Assembly (NCBI GenBank): GCA_003255025.1
Contig: QANY01000091.1
Location: forward strand, 1 to 64,000
Source: Datisca glomerata
Taxonomy: Eukaryota; Streptophyta; Magnoliopsida; Cucurbitales; Datiscaceae
DNA: 64,000 nucleotides
Reading direction: 5' to 3'
The notes beneath the pieces were generated by a model. It was given only the letters and a program-made list of their open reading frames with translations, was not told the origin of the DNA and did not search any database. The position numbers were made by a program, and so were the translations under genes. Positions 44,000 through 54,830 of the stretch are shown here, piece after piece (position 1 is the stretch's first letter; the number at the start of each line of letters is the position of its first letter).

Positions 44000-44485
44000 A
44001 AATCAAACCTGAATCGAGTCAAGGTCAAAGCCTGCGTCTATCTAGGTTCGTTTCCTTTCAAATATCTCGGTTAAATCGAACCTGACTTTGTCGTGGTCAA
44101 AGCCCGGTGTCAGCGCTTGGTCCATTTCAATTAATATGGTTAAATCGAACCTGCATCGACTCGAGGTCGAAGCCTGCGTCTATCCAGGTCCACGCTCTTC
44201 ATTTATCTATGGTTAAATTGAACCCGCATCGAGTCGAGGTCGAAGCCTGCCTATATTCAGGTCTACATCGTTTCTTTATCTTTGGTTAAATCGAACCCGA
44301 CTTTGTCACGGTCGAAGCCCGGTGTCAGTGCCTGGTCCGTTTCAATTAATATGGTTAAATCGAACCCGCATCGAGTCGAGGTGGAAGCCTGCGTTTATCC
44401 AGGTCCGCATCCTTTTTTATCTTAGGTTAAATCAAACCCGACTTTGTCGCGGTCGAAGCCCGGTGTTAAAGCCTGGTCCGTTTCA
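44000..44485 (+). repeat. Tandem repeats in the element B 3' region, unit about 75-100 bp
   Basis: Six or so copies of GGTTAAAT(C/T)(G/A)AACC(C/T)G...GTCGAAGCC(T/C)G, alternating between two subtypes: one with GCATCGAGTCGAGG and TCTATCCAGGTC, the other with ACTTTGTCGCGG and GGTGTCAG.GCCTGGTCC. The alternation gives a higher-order unit of two. They lie between pol and the 3' LTR. Confidence 0.85.
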
Positions 44486-44603
44486 TAAGTTCCATCATTT
44501 CATAGAACCCGAATAAGTCGAGGTTTCTATTTCCTTTATCTATATAGTTTTTTCTCGATCAAAATACTTATCTACACCTTTGTACACCTTCTAAGTTTAG
44601 AAG

Positions 44604-44623
44604 CCTGAACAAATGGAGGCAGC
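44604..44623 (+). promoter_or_regulatory. Polypurine tract region of element B
   Basis: GAACAAATGGAGGCAGC directly precedes the TG of the 3' LTR, the position of the plus-strand primer. It is only moderately purine-rich. Confidence 0.5.
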
Positions 44624-44812
44624 TGTAGATACCGTATTTTGTACGGTCCAATACTCTGAAAATATAAATTATATTTTTTGCCCATATACTAGTCTAAGAC
44701 TATGTATATGATTTGAAAAATAGCACAATGCCTAAAAATAAGAAATTTTTTCCAATGACTAAAAAAAAGGAACAAAAGATTAAAATTAAAAAAATGAAGC
44801 CCTAAGTTTGCC

Positions 44813-44820
44813 TATAAATA
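44813..44820 (+). promoter_or_regulatory. TATA box in the element B 3' LTR
   Basis: TATAAATA, 190 bases into the LTR and followed by GAGGGGAGG and a GA-rich stretch. It has counterparts in the LTR fragment at 101-108 and, decayed, in the LTR of element A (25222-25229). Confidence 0.6.
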
Positions 44821-46201
44821 GAGGGGAGGTCTTCACTTGAAAGGAGAGATTTGAGGAGAGTGAGTAAGAGAAGAGATTTTAGAGAGAGAAAGAGAGGTTT
44901 TGAGAAAATAGTGAAAAAGAGAAAGGAGGTGAGTTTTCATTTCTATTCATCTTCCATCTTCTCATTTTCTTTTTATTAAGGTAGCTAAAATTTCTTACAT
45001 TTTAGCTTACAATATATTTTGTTCATTCTAATTAATCATCTCTCTTTTTCATACTCATGTATTTGATATTTCTTTATTTCATTTTTCATATATAGGTTTG
45101 TTTGCTCATTCTTTATCATTTCTCCTACTTTAATCTTAAGTTTTGTTTGCTCATTCTTTATCATTTCTCCTACTTTAATCTTAAGTTTTGTTTTCATGTA
45201 TTGTTTATCTCTCTACAAGTTTGATGATGAGATTTTTTTGTCATCAACTCAATCAATGAGAATGAGGATAAAATTTTGAGGGGTCTTAAATTAATTCAAT
45301 GTGAATCAACCATTTAATGGGTTGAAAGTGTACATTTGATGAAAATGTCTCCTATGATGATTTCTCAAACATAAAAATGCATAAAATAGAGAGTAAAACC
45401 TCTATACAAGATTATGCAAATATTTTAAGCTTTAATTTTTTTATGTTCTTACAAATATTCTGTTCTCTTCTTTTTAATTTTTTGACCATCATTTTTAGTG
45501 ACATTTGTTTAAATTAGTTACCATCCATGATCATTCCTAACAATAAAGGAAGAAAGAAAAAATGGTAATTAGTGAACTAAGTAGTCCAATGAAAAAATGG
45601 TATATTTATATTTCAAACAAAAATTATTTTATTTTGAAAGTTTTATGAATTTTCTTTAGTGACACTTGTTTAAACTAGTTACCATCCATGATCATTCCTA
45701 GCAATGAAAGAAGAAAGGAAAAATGATAATTAGTGAACTAAGTAGTCCAAAAATAAAAAATGATATATTTATATCCCAAACAAAATTATTTATTTATTTT
45801 TAGTAACACTTATTTAAACTAGTTACCATCCATGATTATTCCTAGCAATGAAGGAAGAAAGGGAAAATAGTAATTAGTGAACTAAGTGGTCCAAAAATAA
45901 AAAATGGTACATTTATATCGCAAATAAAATTATTAATTTATTTTTAGTGACACTTGTTTAAATTAATTACCATTCATGATCGTTCTTTTCCTATTTGATT
46001 AACATTGGGTGAAGAAATAAAAAATAGTAATTAATAGATCATGTAATAAAAAAAGCATAATCATGCTAATCATATATGAAATTAAGCATTTTTTTCATAG
46101 ATTAATTTATTTTACACATAAAAAATTTATTATCAATTTATTTACTAAATAATTATATATATATATGTAAAAAAGTGAACAATTAAAAAAAACAGAGACA
46201 A

Positions 46202-46277
46202 AGGGTGACATCACCCTCCGTCACTTAACAGAAGGTGACATCACCCTCCGTCGCTTAACAGAGGGTGACATCACCCT
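46202..46277 (+). repeat. Three 30-bp repeats, each with a near-palindrome
   Basis: A(G/A)GGTGACATCACCCT at 46202-46217, 46232-46247 and 46262-46277, joined by CCGTC(A/G)CTTAACAG. The arms AGGGTGA/TCACCCT are inverted around CA. The 5' LTR has one copy (34592-34607). Confidence 0.9.
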
Positions 46278-47150
46278 TTGTAAAAAAAATTTACTTTAAT
46301 TTTTTTTGTTGTTTATATTTTTTTGTTTGTTTATTTTTTTATTTTTTTAATAGATATTATTAGTTGTTTGTAATTTATTTTTAATTATTTCACGTCTTGT
46401 TTCATTATTTTCACCATACATATTCTTTTTTTTTTAAACTTTATCATACATATTTATCATCTCTAACATTCATTTTCATTATTCTTTTTTTTTTATAGTT
46501 GTTATCTCTTCTTATTCATTTATGTATTATTTTCATATGTCACAGTTGTATGTGATTATTATTTTATTCTTTTATCATCAAAGTTGACGCTCGTAAATTA
46601 AAACCATAACAATTCGATTTAAATTTTGTAAATTTTTTTATTTAATTTTCACTAAAAAAAATTCGACGACGGACTTTGAAATTTTCGAGATATCAAATTT
46701 CTCGAACTATTGAGGTGATGAGTCATTCTTGGGATACCAAGAATAACTCTAATAATGTTTTGATTTAAAAGGATATAAGAATACAAAAAATAATTTTTTA
46801 ATGGTCTTTGAAACACCCATTAAAAGTAATTTATTTTGTTCATTTTTATGATACAAAATGCACCAAATGGGACATTCAAAAATGAATCTCTTTAACCTTT
46901 GCCTTAAAATAAAAAATTGGATAGCATTAAATTTGGTAACTATTTTATAATGAGTGTTGTGGGGTGCTAATACATTCCCTACACACAAACGACTCCCGAA
47001 CCAATTTTGAGTTTTCGTAGACCAAAATTTTCATCTTAAAATTGGGTGACCAATCACACCCTAAAATGACTGGTGGCGACTATATATTTCTTTTTCCTTC
47101 AAAAAATGATTTTTTTAATCACCGCTCCGCGTCACGCGCACGTTGCGACA

Positions 47151-47630
47151 AACGACAAACAGAGGGGAAAGCTTCTGCGTGCGCGGGGGGGGGGGGGGNG
47201 GGGGGGGGGGGGAGCTTCTCTGTCGCGGGGTGAGGGGAGAGCTTGTTTCGCGCGTGGGGGGAGGGGAAAGCTTCTGGGTGAGGGGAGAGCTTGTTTAGCT
47301 CGTGGGGTGAGGAGCACTCCGATGAACGGCGAAAAACAGAGGGGTTGAGATCTAAAGGTGAGGGTTTTTTTGTTTGTTTATGGAGCTGCCTTACCTTGTT
47401 AAAACGACATCATTTTAACAAGGTAAGGACAGGCTTTTGCGACCAACAAAATTGGCACCGCCTAGTCTATTTTTTTCCAAGTTAAAGTTTATTACGACGA
47501 GCTAAAACGTTGTTGCAATAGGCCAATTTTTAGTATGACTTTAAAATCTGGTCGCAAAAGATGACTTTTACCGACCAATTATTTTTCGTCACAAAAACCT
47601 TTGTGGCTAAAAGTCAATTTTTTTGTAGTG
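47151..47630. other. G-rich repeats, perfect hairpin and a CACTA-like end
   Basis: After the LTR: a poly-G run with one unresolved base (47185-47212), two or three copies of GTGAGGGGAGAGCTTGTTT-type sequence (47229-47325), a perfect 16-bp inverted repeat at 47389-47404 and 47413-47428, and AATTTTTTTGTAGTG ending at 47630, which in reverse is the start CACTACAAAAAAATT of many plant CACTA elements, with GCGACC-type words inside. The other end was not found. Open frames over the poly-G are artefacts of low complexity. Confidence 0.45.
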
Positions 47631-49651
47631 TTTCTTGGATCAACATAATATGTTCTTATCATCCACAGTAATAAACAAGAAAGCAACGAACTGATTGTTG
47701 TATTCAAGGAAGCTTTCAGTAAGGAGGTAAACATAACAAGCATGCTCAATAACATTGCATATGTGCGTATATAGCATAATGACAACACACAAAAGCTAAC
47801 AGAGAGAAACAATGTCCCAGGAATACAAAGAGAGAAACATATGTCACTAATTTGTTTTATAATTAGAAACCTCCCAATGTTTATAGGGCAATGGCTTATG
47901 CTAATATTGTTCCATAACTAAGTAGAATAGAAGTGAGACACAATTTCAAACTCTTCTTAGTGCTCTTCCTCAATGGTATCATTAATGATCATTTTTAAGA
48001 TGAGGGAAAAACACCCATAGACATAAGATTTTAGGTGTTTTGCTTCTGCACGTTCCCTGCATTTCACTTCCGATATTGTGCAAATAAATATCTACATACA
48101 ACACCTTACACTGTAAATTCCAATTCACACCTCGCATCAGAGACAAAACTCAAAACAAAAACATCATAAACATTTACTCACGTAATCTAATCACTCGAAA
48201 GGCTTCCTTTAAGGAGGAAAAAAATGAAACACAACGCTTAGACTTCACCCTCATCAGAAAAGGAATATATATATATATATAATGTTATACTATACCATTC
48301 AGTTTCATATCATTTCATACCGTTAATCAGAAAAGGAACAAATATGATGTTATACTAGTAAACAGTGAGGTCGATGGCTTTCCTGAAAACCTACATTATG
48401 CACCCCACCTAACAAGTCAACCTCCATGTGTACTTGATACATCTAATGAGATCAGAGTCTGAAATCATGTTAAAGTTGGACCATTAATGATCCAGATTTG
48501 TTCTAGAAAATAATTAATTTCTAAAAGACAAATTTATAAATTTGTACTGAGTAAATCTGAAGAAATAATATTCAAGATTATACAAACATGAACTATATCC
48601 ATCTAACATAGCCTAGTCGCATATAACATACAGAAAGACAACATTATTAACAAGAATTCAAATAAAGAAACAGATACTGCAAAATACGTAAAAGATTTTT
48701 TTAGCTACAACTATGCATGAACAAGTCATACATGAAAGAGGGGAAAAGTTATATAGCAACGCACATTTTCTTTTGGCCTGTTCGGGAAGAATGATTCGAA
48801 TTTCAATGACTAGTATCAACCAGTTTATCCTTAACAAGACACGAAAAACAAGGGACTGCTCCATTTTATTTGAATGCCAATTTTTGGCTTGCCTGGTAGC
48901 AGACGCACAGAACATGCCCCCACTAATCCAATAAGTTGATGGGAAAACACACATATCGAATGAAGGACCGCAACATAACATAAACAGTATGAACTATGAA
49001 TCGAGTTATTTTAGTAATGAAGTCAGATTACCTACAGGTTTTAATATGTTATCTGAAATTTAGCACGCATTTACTAGGACTGTTCATGGGGATAAGACGT
49101 GATAGTTTTTGACATTTTTTATCCCCTTCTATTCGAGACGGGACATGATTTTCTTATCCCGTCCAGTCTCACAGGAGGGACAAAAACCGAGTAGAATGAG
49201 ACAAGACGGTTCACAAGCCAGGATAGTGAGACAAAAAAAAATTTTTGGCCTTTGTAGATTTTTTGGATGTAGACTATTTTTGGGCATTTTATGTTAAAGT
49301 TGGGCTAAATTTCTAAGGGTTCAAAATTAAAAAGATTAAAGATTAAATTTTAAAAGAATAAAAATAAAAAGAAGAAGATTACTTATAAAATCATGCAAAT
49401 GTTCCGTGCATCTCCCGGCCGGAGAAATTATTGAAGATGCCGGCAACAATGAGGCTTAGACCCTACATTGTGATAATCTGATCTATTGTTAAATTTAAAC
49501 GATTATAGTAGATACAAAAATAAAAAATTAAACTTATTTTTCATTTATTTTTAAATTAAATTAAAAAAATCTTATCCATTAATATTTTAATCAAATGATC
49601 ACAATTACCGATAACAATGTGACAGTAGATACAAGAATTTCTCTCCGGTTC
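47631..49651. other. Non-coding interval without recognised genes
   Basis: Contains an (AT)n run near 48267-48280 and a local near-repeat of AATCAGAAAAGGAA...ATGTTATACTA (about 48255 and 48330). 48658-48981 is open on the minus strand for 107 codons and an AG-ending pyrimidine-rich stretch lies nearby, but no family is recognised. 49075-49220 has GGGACGGGAT-type words seen in decayed hAT-like elements; weak. Confidence 0.35.
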
Positions 49652-49862
49652 GAGTATCCCACATGTCTTTCGGTCAGTTTGGTCTACACTGACAATGATT
49701 TGCATAGAAATTCAGTCTATATTTCCTTTTAATTTCTTCAGATTTGCATAGAAGACAATCAAGATTTTTTATTATTTTTAAGTGAATTCATCAAGCTCAT
49801 AGTTCGAAACATCGGATTTCATGCTTTGGCCAATGGTATATTTATAGTTGACTAGATAAAAT
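49652..49862. repeat. Duplicated desaturase upstream sequence, part 1
   Basis: Aligns with 61436-61645 in the same orientation: GTATCCCACATGTCTTT(C/T)GGTCAG, ACTGACAATG, AGAAATTCAGTCT, then TATATTTATAGT/TATTTTATAGTAGTTA. The matching desaturase copy is absent to its left. Confidence 0.75.
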
Positions 49863-49949
49863 CTCATATAATATGTGTACGAAAGAGAACCAATTAAGAA
49901 GGAGTGAGAAAATCTTCATTATGTAAAAATAAGAAAAAGGAGATCAAGA

Positions 49950-50110
49950 CCGTGAGATGGATTAGACGGTTACGATTAATTCGACAATTAAAAGACAAGA
50001 CAATATAATAGTTGAAGGGAATAAGCAAAACTGTGAGATGAATTAGACGATTATGATTAATTCGACAATTAAAAGACAAAACAATATAATGATTGAAAGG
50101 AATGAGCAAA
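49950..50110. repeat. Two tandem copies of an 80-bp unit
   Basis: ACCGTGAGATGGATTAGACG (49950) and ACTGTGAGATGAATTAGACG (50030) begin two copies that share GATTAATTCGACAATTAAAA, GACAATATAATAGTTGAA or its match, and GAATAAGCAAA/GAATGAGCAAA. Confidence 0.9.
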
Positions 50111-50599
50111 CCATGAGAGCCCGCACCTGACAAAGATCTCATAAGTATGGGAGCAATCCTAGAGGCATGAAGATATTCCCGACAACATAGGGGGAGTGTT
50201 ATCATTCCCCCATTATTATTATTATTATTATTATAAATTTTTTTCAAGAGAGCACTCTCTCTCTCTCTCATTATCATAAATCTTATTCTTGTGGAGGAAA
50301 AAATCATTTACATTTTGGTTATTTCATTGAGAGTGAAAACAACTCAAGGAATTCATTCCAAAATGCTCAAAACTAAGTCAAACACCCCTCAACAACGAAA
50401 ATGAAAGCAAAAACAGAATCGGCAACATGGTAAAAGCAGAAACAGAAACTACTACGAGTTAGAAGCAGAAACAGAGACGAAAATTGGTAAATTCATCCCT
50501 TCCATATTCGATTAACATTATTATTAGCATATTTCTTTTATGCCATTATTATTTATTTTATGTCATTATTACGAAAAATGGTACGGCGCCAAATACGAA

Positions 50600-50830
50600 A
50601 TCGACAACGGAAAATGGGTACGACATCGACTACGAAAACGAAAATGAAAACGGCTATGGGTACGACAACCAAATATGGAAATAGAAATCGGGTATGGCAT
50701 TGACTACGGAAATGGTAAGAAAAATGGAAATGGAAATGGCTATGAGTACGGAAATGGGTACAGAAAAAGAAAACGAGTACACTGCTATGAGTATGGAAAC
50801 GGGTATGGAAAAGGAAAACAGGAAACGTTG
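50600..50830 (+). repeat. Low-complexity GAAAATGG/TACGG stretch encoding Gly-Asn-Tyr-rich peptides
   Basis: Degenerate repeats of GGAAATGG and GGGTACG. Open frames 50484-50684 and 50675-50935 read NGYDIDYENENENGYGY and YGNGKKNGNGNGYEYGNGY. The coding look probably follows from the repeat's six-base period rather than selection. Confidence 0.6.
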
Positions 50831-50869
50831 GAACAGAATTACATAGAAAATCTTATGTCATTAGAAAGA

Positions 50870-51990
50870 TACGGAAGTCTAATATTTGTAAAATTTTACG
50901 AAAATCAATTCGGAACTCTCAATCAGAAGTTATGATATTTTTTTGGTGCTGTGGAGTAAAGTAAACATATTCATGCTTTCCATATTTAATTTTTAAACTG
51001 TATCGATTAATATAATATTATATGACAAATTATATATCGTTATAAAGATATGAATGTCTACTTCTTGAAGATTTTTGCAGAACTCGATTTGGAGCTCCCG
51101 AACAAAAGTTATGATAATTTTCATTAAAGCTATTCAAAAAAGAAGATTATGCAGAGCAGCAATTTCAAAAATTAAACTGTACTATCTGCAAATGAATCAC
51201 ATGGCAAATCTTATAACATTAGAAAGAGGTAAAAGATTACTTTATGGATAATTTTACAAAATTCAATTTAGAGCTACGGATAAAAACTTATGGTGATTTT
51301 CGTACAGAAAAGTAAAATTATTTATGTCCTTCAAATTTAATTTTTTAACTGTATTAAATGGACTTACATAGCACTTATATATCGTTAGAAATATATAGAT
51401 GTCTACTTCTTGAAAAATTATGTAGAACTCAATTTGGAGCTTCCAAAAAAAAGTTACGGTAATTTTTATGAAGGTCTTTCAAAGAAATAGATTATACAGA
51501 ATCGTAAATTTCATAAATTTTACCGTATTTACTGGTAATCAAACATATTAAAAGTAATATATCAACAAAAAGATAAGGAAATCTACTTTGTGAAAATTTT
51601 TACGGAAATCAATTTGAAACTCCCAATCAAAAGTTATGAAAGATTTTGTTGGCATTATTTAGGAAATTAAACATATGAATGTTTTTAAATTTAATTTTTA
51701 TATTGTATCAATTAAATAGTATCACATAGAAAATATTATATTATTATAAAGATACTAATGTCTACTTCTTAAATAACTTTACAGAAATCAATTTGGAGTT
51801 CTCGAGTAAAAGTAATGACGATTTTCATTAAGTTTGTTCAGGAAAGCATATTATGCAGAATGATCAAATTTGACTGAGACTAAATTACATGGAAAATCTT
51901 TATATCGTCAGAAAGATATAAAAGTCTACTTATTAAATTTTTTTACAGAATTCAATTTGGAGCTCTCGATTAAAAGTTACGACTGCTTAT
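50870..51990. repeat. Satellite-like tandem repeat, about seven copies of about 175 bp
   Basis: The core CAATTTGGAGCTC(C/T)CGA..AAAAGTTATG recurs near 50910, 51091, 51270, 51437, 51611, 51796 and 51959, that is, every 163-185 bases. Each is preceded by a variant of AAAGATAT.AATGTCTACTTCTTGAA. Copies are strongly diverged. No coding. Confidence 0.85.
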
Positions 51991-52049
51991 AAAATAAATA
52001 CTTGGTGTCAACTCTCTCTATTCTTCAACAACAATGAAAATTAGGGCGA

Positions 52050-52271
52050 GTCCTTGAGAGCAGGCGGTTCGTAAGTCCTATTCTCTAAAGAAACTAAGGG
52101 CATAAGTCCTTGGGAGGGACAATTCGTAACTTCTACTCTCTGAAGAAACTAAGGGCGTAAGTCCTTGGGAGGGAGAATTCCAAAGTCCTACCCTCAGAAT
52201 GAACTAAAGGCATGCGTCCTTGGGAGAGGTAATTCATAAGTCCTATTCTAAAAAAGAATTAAGGACGTAAG
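52050..52271. repeat. 55-56-bp minisatellite, left part (four copies)
   Basis: Units start at 52050, 52106, 52161 and 52216: GTCCTTGGGAGGG.CAATTCGTAA..CCTA, then CTCTGAAGAAACTAAGGGCGTAA. The array is cut after GTAAG by a solo LTR and continues at 54218. Confidence 0.95.
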
Positions 52272-54217
52272 TGTTGGATCAATGGCTTTAAAATTAAAGA
52301 AAAATAAGTTTGAACCACGAATAGTTTGTGGGCGGAGTATCAAAAGTTTTTTCTAAAACTTGCTTAATCAATTGAATAATTAAAAATCAAAACAACAAAT
52401 AATCATGCATATCAGATATTTAAACGAATAGAAAAAGGTTGAAACGATTCACCTTTGCTATGTATCAGAGATTTTATGAATTAGTGGAATCCTTGTATTC
52501 GTTCTTTACGTTCTTCAAAATTCAAGATCCAAATCTTCAAGCTTGATCTTCAAAAACCAAAATCCAAGTACGATCTTTATGAACCAATTTCTCAAAATTT
52601 TCTTCACACCAATAACCACTCGTTAATTTCAGAAATATATTTCATGATAATTTGTTTCAGAACTGAGTGTGGGCTCTCAAAACGAATGAATAAGAAAAAT
52701 CAAAATTTTCTTCCTTCAATTTGAAATTCGGCGGCAACATGTGTGGGAGGCGGAGCTCTTTTTCTCTCTCTGTGTAATTACACACTGTATTGATCAGTCT
52801 CAATCATTGTATTCTAGAGTTGTATTATATCTAATACAATTCGCGTGACAATCAAATTGCTATCACATATATATAGTTATAAATTTTTAAAATTTGTAAA
52901 TATACTTCTTTATTTCAAAATTTTGAAAATTAACCACCATGGCTAATTTTTGTATATATCATCTTAGAGTTTTTGTTGTATCAAAATTCATCAATTTAAC
53001 TGATAAATCTAATTTATCTCTATCAATCAATTAATTAATTTTTTTATTTAATAATTAAAAAATAATAAATTAATTAATTTCAATATAATTAATCATACTT
53101 AACTAATTAAGTGACAACACCCATCACATATGAGTGTAGGAAATACACCTTGACACTAAAATATATTTGGTCCAACTGATGTCGTTTTTTCTATTCTTGT
53201 TCTCATGAGTTATTTCATGGACTGAATGGAACCACATGAACAAAGTTATAGGATTCAAATACCCGATGAATTTATCTTTATAATAATCATCACATCATAC
53301 GACTCCACTATAGGTTCGATGCCGAATCAACTCTTGATTTATGTGCACTACATTTTCTGTTGGTGCAAATAAACTTTTTTATTTCACGGTCCTAAAAATA
53401 TTTTAACATATTACCCATCGTGAATATCAGTAACAAGAGGGGATGTAAAATTACCATTTTACTCTTATTGTTATTATTTCCCAAACTCATTTATTGATTG
53501 TGAATAAGAAATACATAATAGTAAATTGTCTCGTACAATTCACAGGTCTTAACCAATGACTCAATTCATTGAATAACAGGCCCGGTTTATTTATTCACAC
53601 ACCCATCAGTAAAACATAATATGATATTGTTGCTTTCTCAATCCAACCAGAAATTTTCATATCTGTGAATCACCTAACTCTAACATAGTTGAATTACGAT
53701 CCCAACAGCTAAGGATATTGTCCGTCAATTCGAACTCACTCATTTGACATATCAAAGATCACAAGTAATTAAGTCAAGCTACGTATTCACCTCAGGATTA
53801 AGATAATTATGAAAATACGCTTAAGGTAAATAGTTTTTGCTCTAAACTAATTTGTTACCGGTATATTCAACATGTTTCATAACACGTCTAGGTGAACCGT
53901 TTGAGTCTCCACTCATATACCCAAAACTGGCATCCATTAGTTCAACCTAACAGTCGTAATCAGATTCGATTACCCAGTCGATCTTAAGACTGTGAATAAC
54001 ATTCTGAACGATTTCAGAAGAGTTTGTCTGGAAGACCTCTCTATATTTACTCTTCTTACGTTGATAATAGTTCTAGGACTTGAGTAAATTATAAACACAC
54101 TCTAATTAAATGAAAAATTATATTTATTCATTAAATTCAGTAATACAAAATATCGGAGAAATAACTAAATACTCATAAATAGTTATTATGCCCTACTTTA
54201 TGGACATAATTCCAACA
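52272..54217 (-). mobile_element. Solo LTR, 1.95 kb, with perfect 5-bp target duplication
   Basis: TGTTGGATC...ATTCCAACA: the ends are TG...CA with 6-base inverted repeats TGTTGG/CCAACA. GTAAG flanks both sides (52267-52271 and 54218-54222), and the interrupted minisatellite reads on across the junction. No coding is found within it. On the minus strand CTATATATATG near 52870 could be its TATA box, which with the look of the ends suggests a Copia-type LTR in minus orientation. Lack of an internal region or second LTR makes it the product of LTR-LTR recombination. Confidence 0.85.
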
Positions 54218-54830
54218 GTAAGTCCTTGAGAGGGGTAATTCATAAGTACTACTCTCAGAAAAAACTAAGGGCGTAAGTTTTTGGGAGGGGCAATTCATAA
54301 GTCCTACTTTTAGAAAGAATTGAGGGCGTAAGTCCTTGGGAGAGGAAATTTATAAGTTCTAATCTCATAATGAAGACTAGACCGTGGTTCTTTATTTTGA
54401 ACGTAATTTCTTGAGAGCGGACAGTTCGTAAGACATTCTCTCATAATAAAAATGAGGTCATGATTCTTTATTTCAACCTAAGTCTTGATATAAAAAAAGT
54501 AGGTACTTTGTAAGTCATTCTTTTAGAATGAAAATGGGGACATTGTTTTTCATTTGAACATAAGTCCTTGGAAAAACGACAATTCATAAGTCATTCTTTC
54601 AGAATGAACAAAATGAAGATGAGGGTCATGGTTCTTTATTTGAACCTAAACGGACAGTTCATAAGTCATTCTTAGAATGAAAATGGGAGCCATGATTCTT
54701 TATTTGAACGTAACTCTTTGGAAAAATATCAATTCATAAGTCATTCTCTCATAATGAACCAAATGAAGACGGGGCCATGGGGGCCATGGTTATTCATAAG
54801 TCTTTCTCTTTAAAGAAAATTAAAGTATTA
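54218..54830. repeat. Minisatellite, right part, with units lengthening to about 75-100 bp
   Basis: Three 55-56-bp units continue from 54218. Later units gain GAAAATGGGGCCATGGTTCTTTATTTGAACG-type sequence (kept here in parts: ATGAGG.CATG, TTCTTTATTTGAAC), producing longer units that share TTCATAAGTCATTCT. The array fades near 54830. Confidence 0.85.

Larger units (their letters stand above)
33830..47150 (+). mobile_element. Element B: Tat-lineage Ty3/gypsy retrotransposon, defective
   Basis: Truncated 5' LTR (33830-35493), primer site, DUF7745-like ORF, coiled coil, gag, protease, G-patch, RT, RNase H, a second archaeal-like RNase H, an integrase C-terminal remnant, a 3' region with tandem repeats, polypurine tract and full 3' LTR (44624-47150). 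The order, the second RNase H and RT boxes such as SFMDGFSGYN and YVDDIIAKS place it in the Tat lineage. It lacks the gag core and the integrase zinc and catalytic domains, and has many stops, so it is inactive. The LTRs differ at roughly one base in 15-20 where compared by eye (35041-35340 with 46701-46990). Confidence 0.92.
44624..47150 (+). repeat. Element B 3' LTR
   Basis: TGTAGATACC...TTGCGACA, about 2.53 kb. TATAAATA at 44813-44820 is followed by a GA-rich leader. It holds four copies of an about 150-bp internal repeat (around 45500, 45660, 45806, 45948), an (AT)n run near 46156, and three 30-bp palindromic repeats at 46202-46277. A TGA...TCA-containing end common to all LTRs of the family is clear over the last 600 bases. 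Confidence 0.9.

Noticed and set aside
44107..44516. Open frames over the 3' repeats of element B
   Set aside because: Each repeat gives the same short peptide (LIWLNRT...), so the frames follow from the tandem repeat, not from a gene.
46156..46280. Possible CRISPR-like array (three 30-bp repeats)
   Set aside because: Repeats are directly contiguous without spacers, and lie inside a plant LTR; it is a small tandem repeat.
47042..47348. Gly- and Pro-rich open frames on both strands
   Set aside because: They arise from the poly-G run with an unresolved base and the G-rich repeats; no domain is present.
49660..49870. A second desaturase gene next to the duplicated upstream sequence
   Set aside because: No histidine-box coding or exon homology is found between 47.6 and 49.65 kb; only the upstream region is duplicated.
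50484..50935. Gly-Asn-Tyr-rich peptides resembling a structural protein
   Set aside because: The six-base-periodic repeat DNA accounts for them; two frames overlap and neither has a credible gene context.
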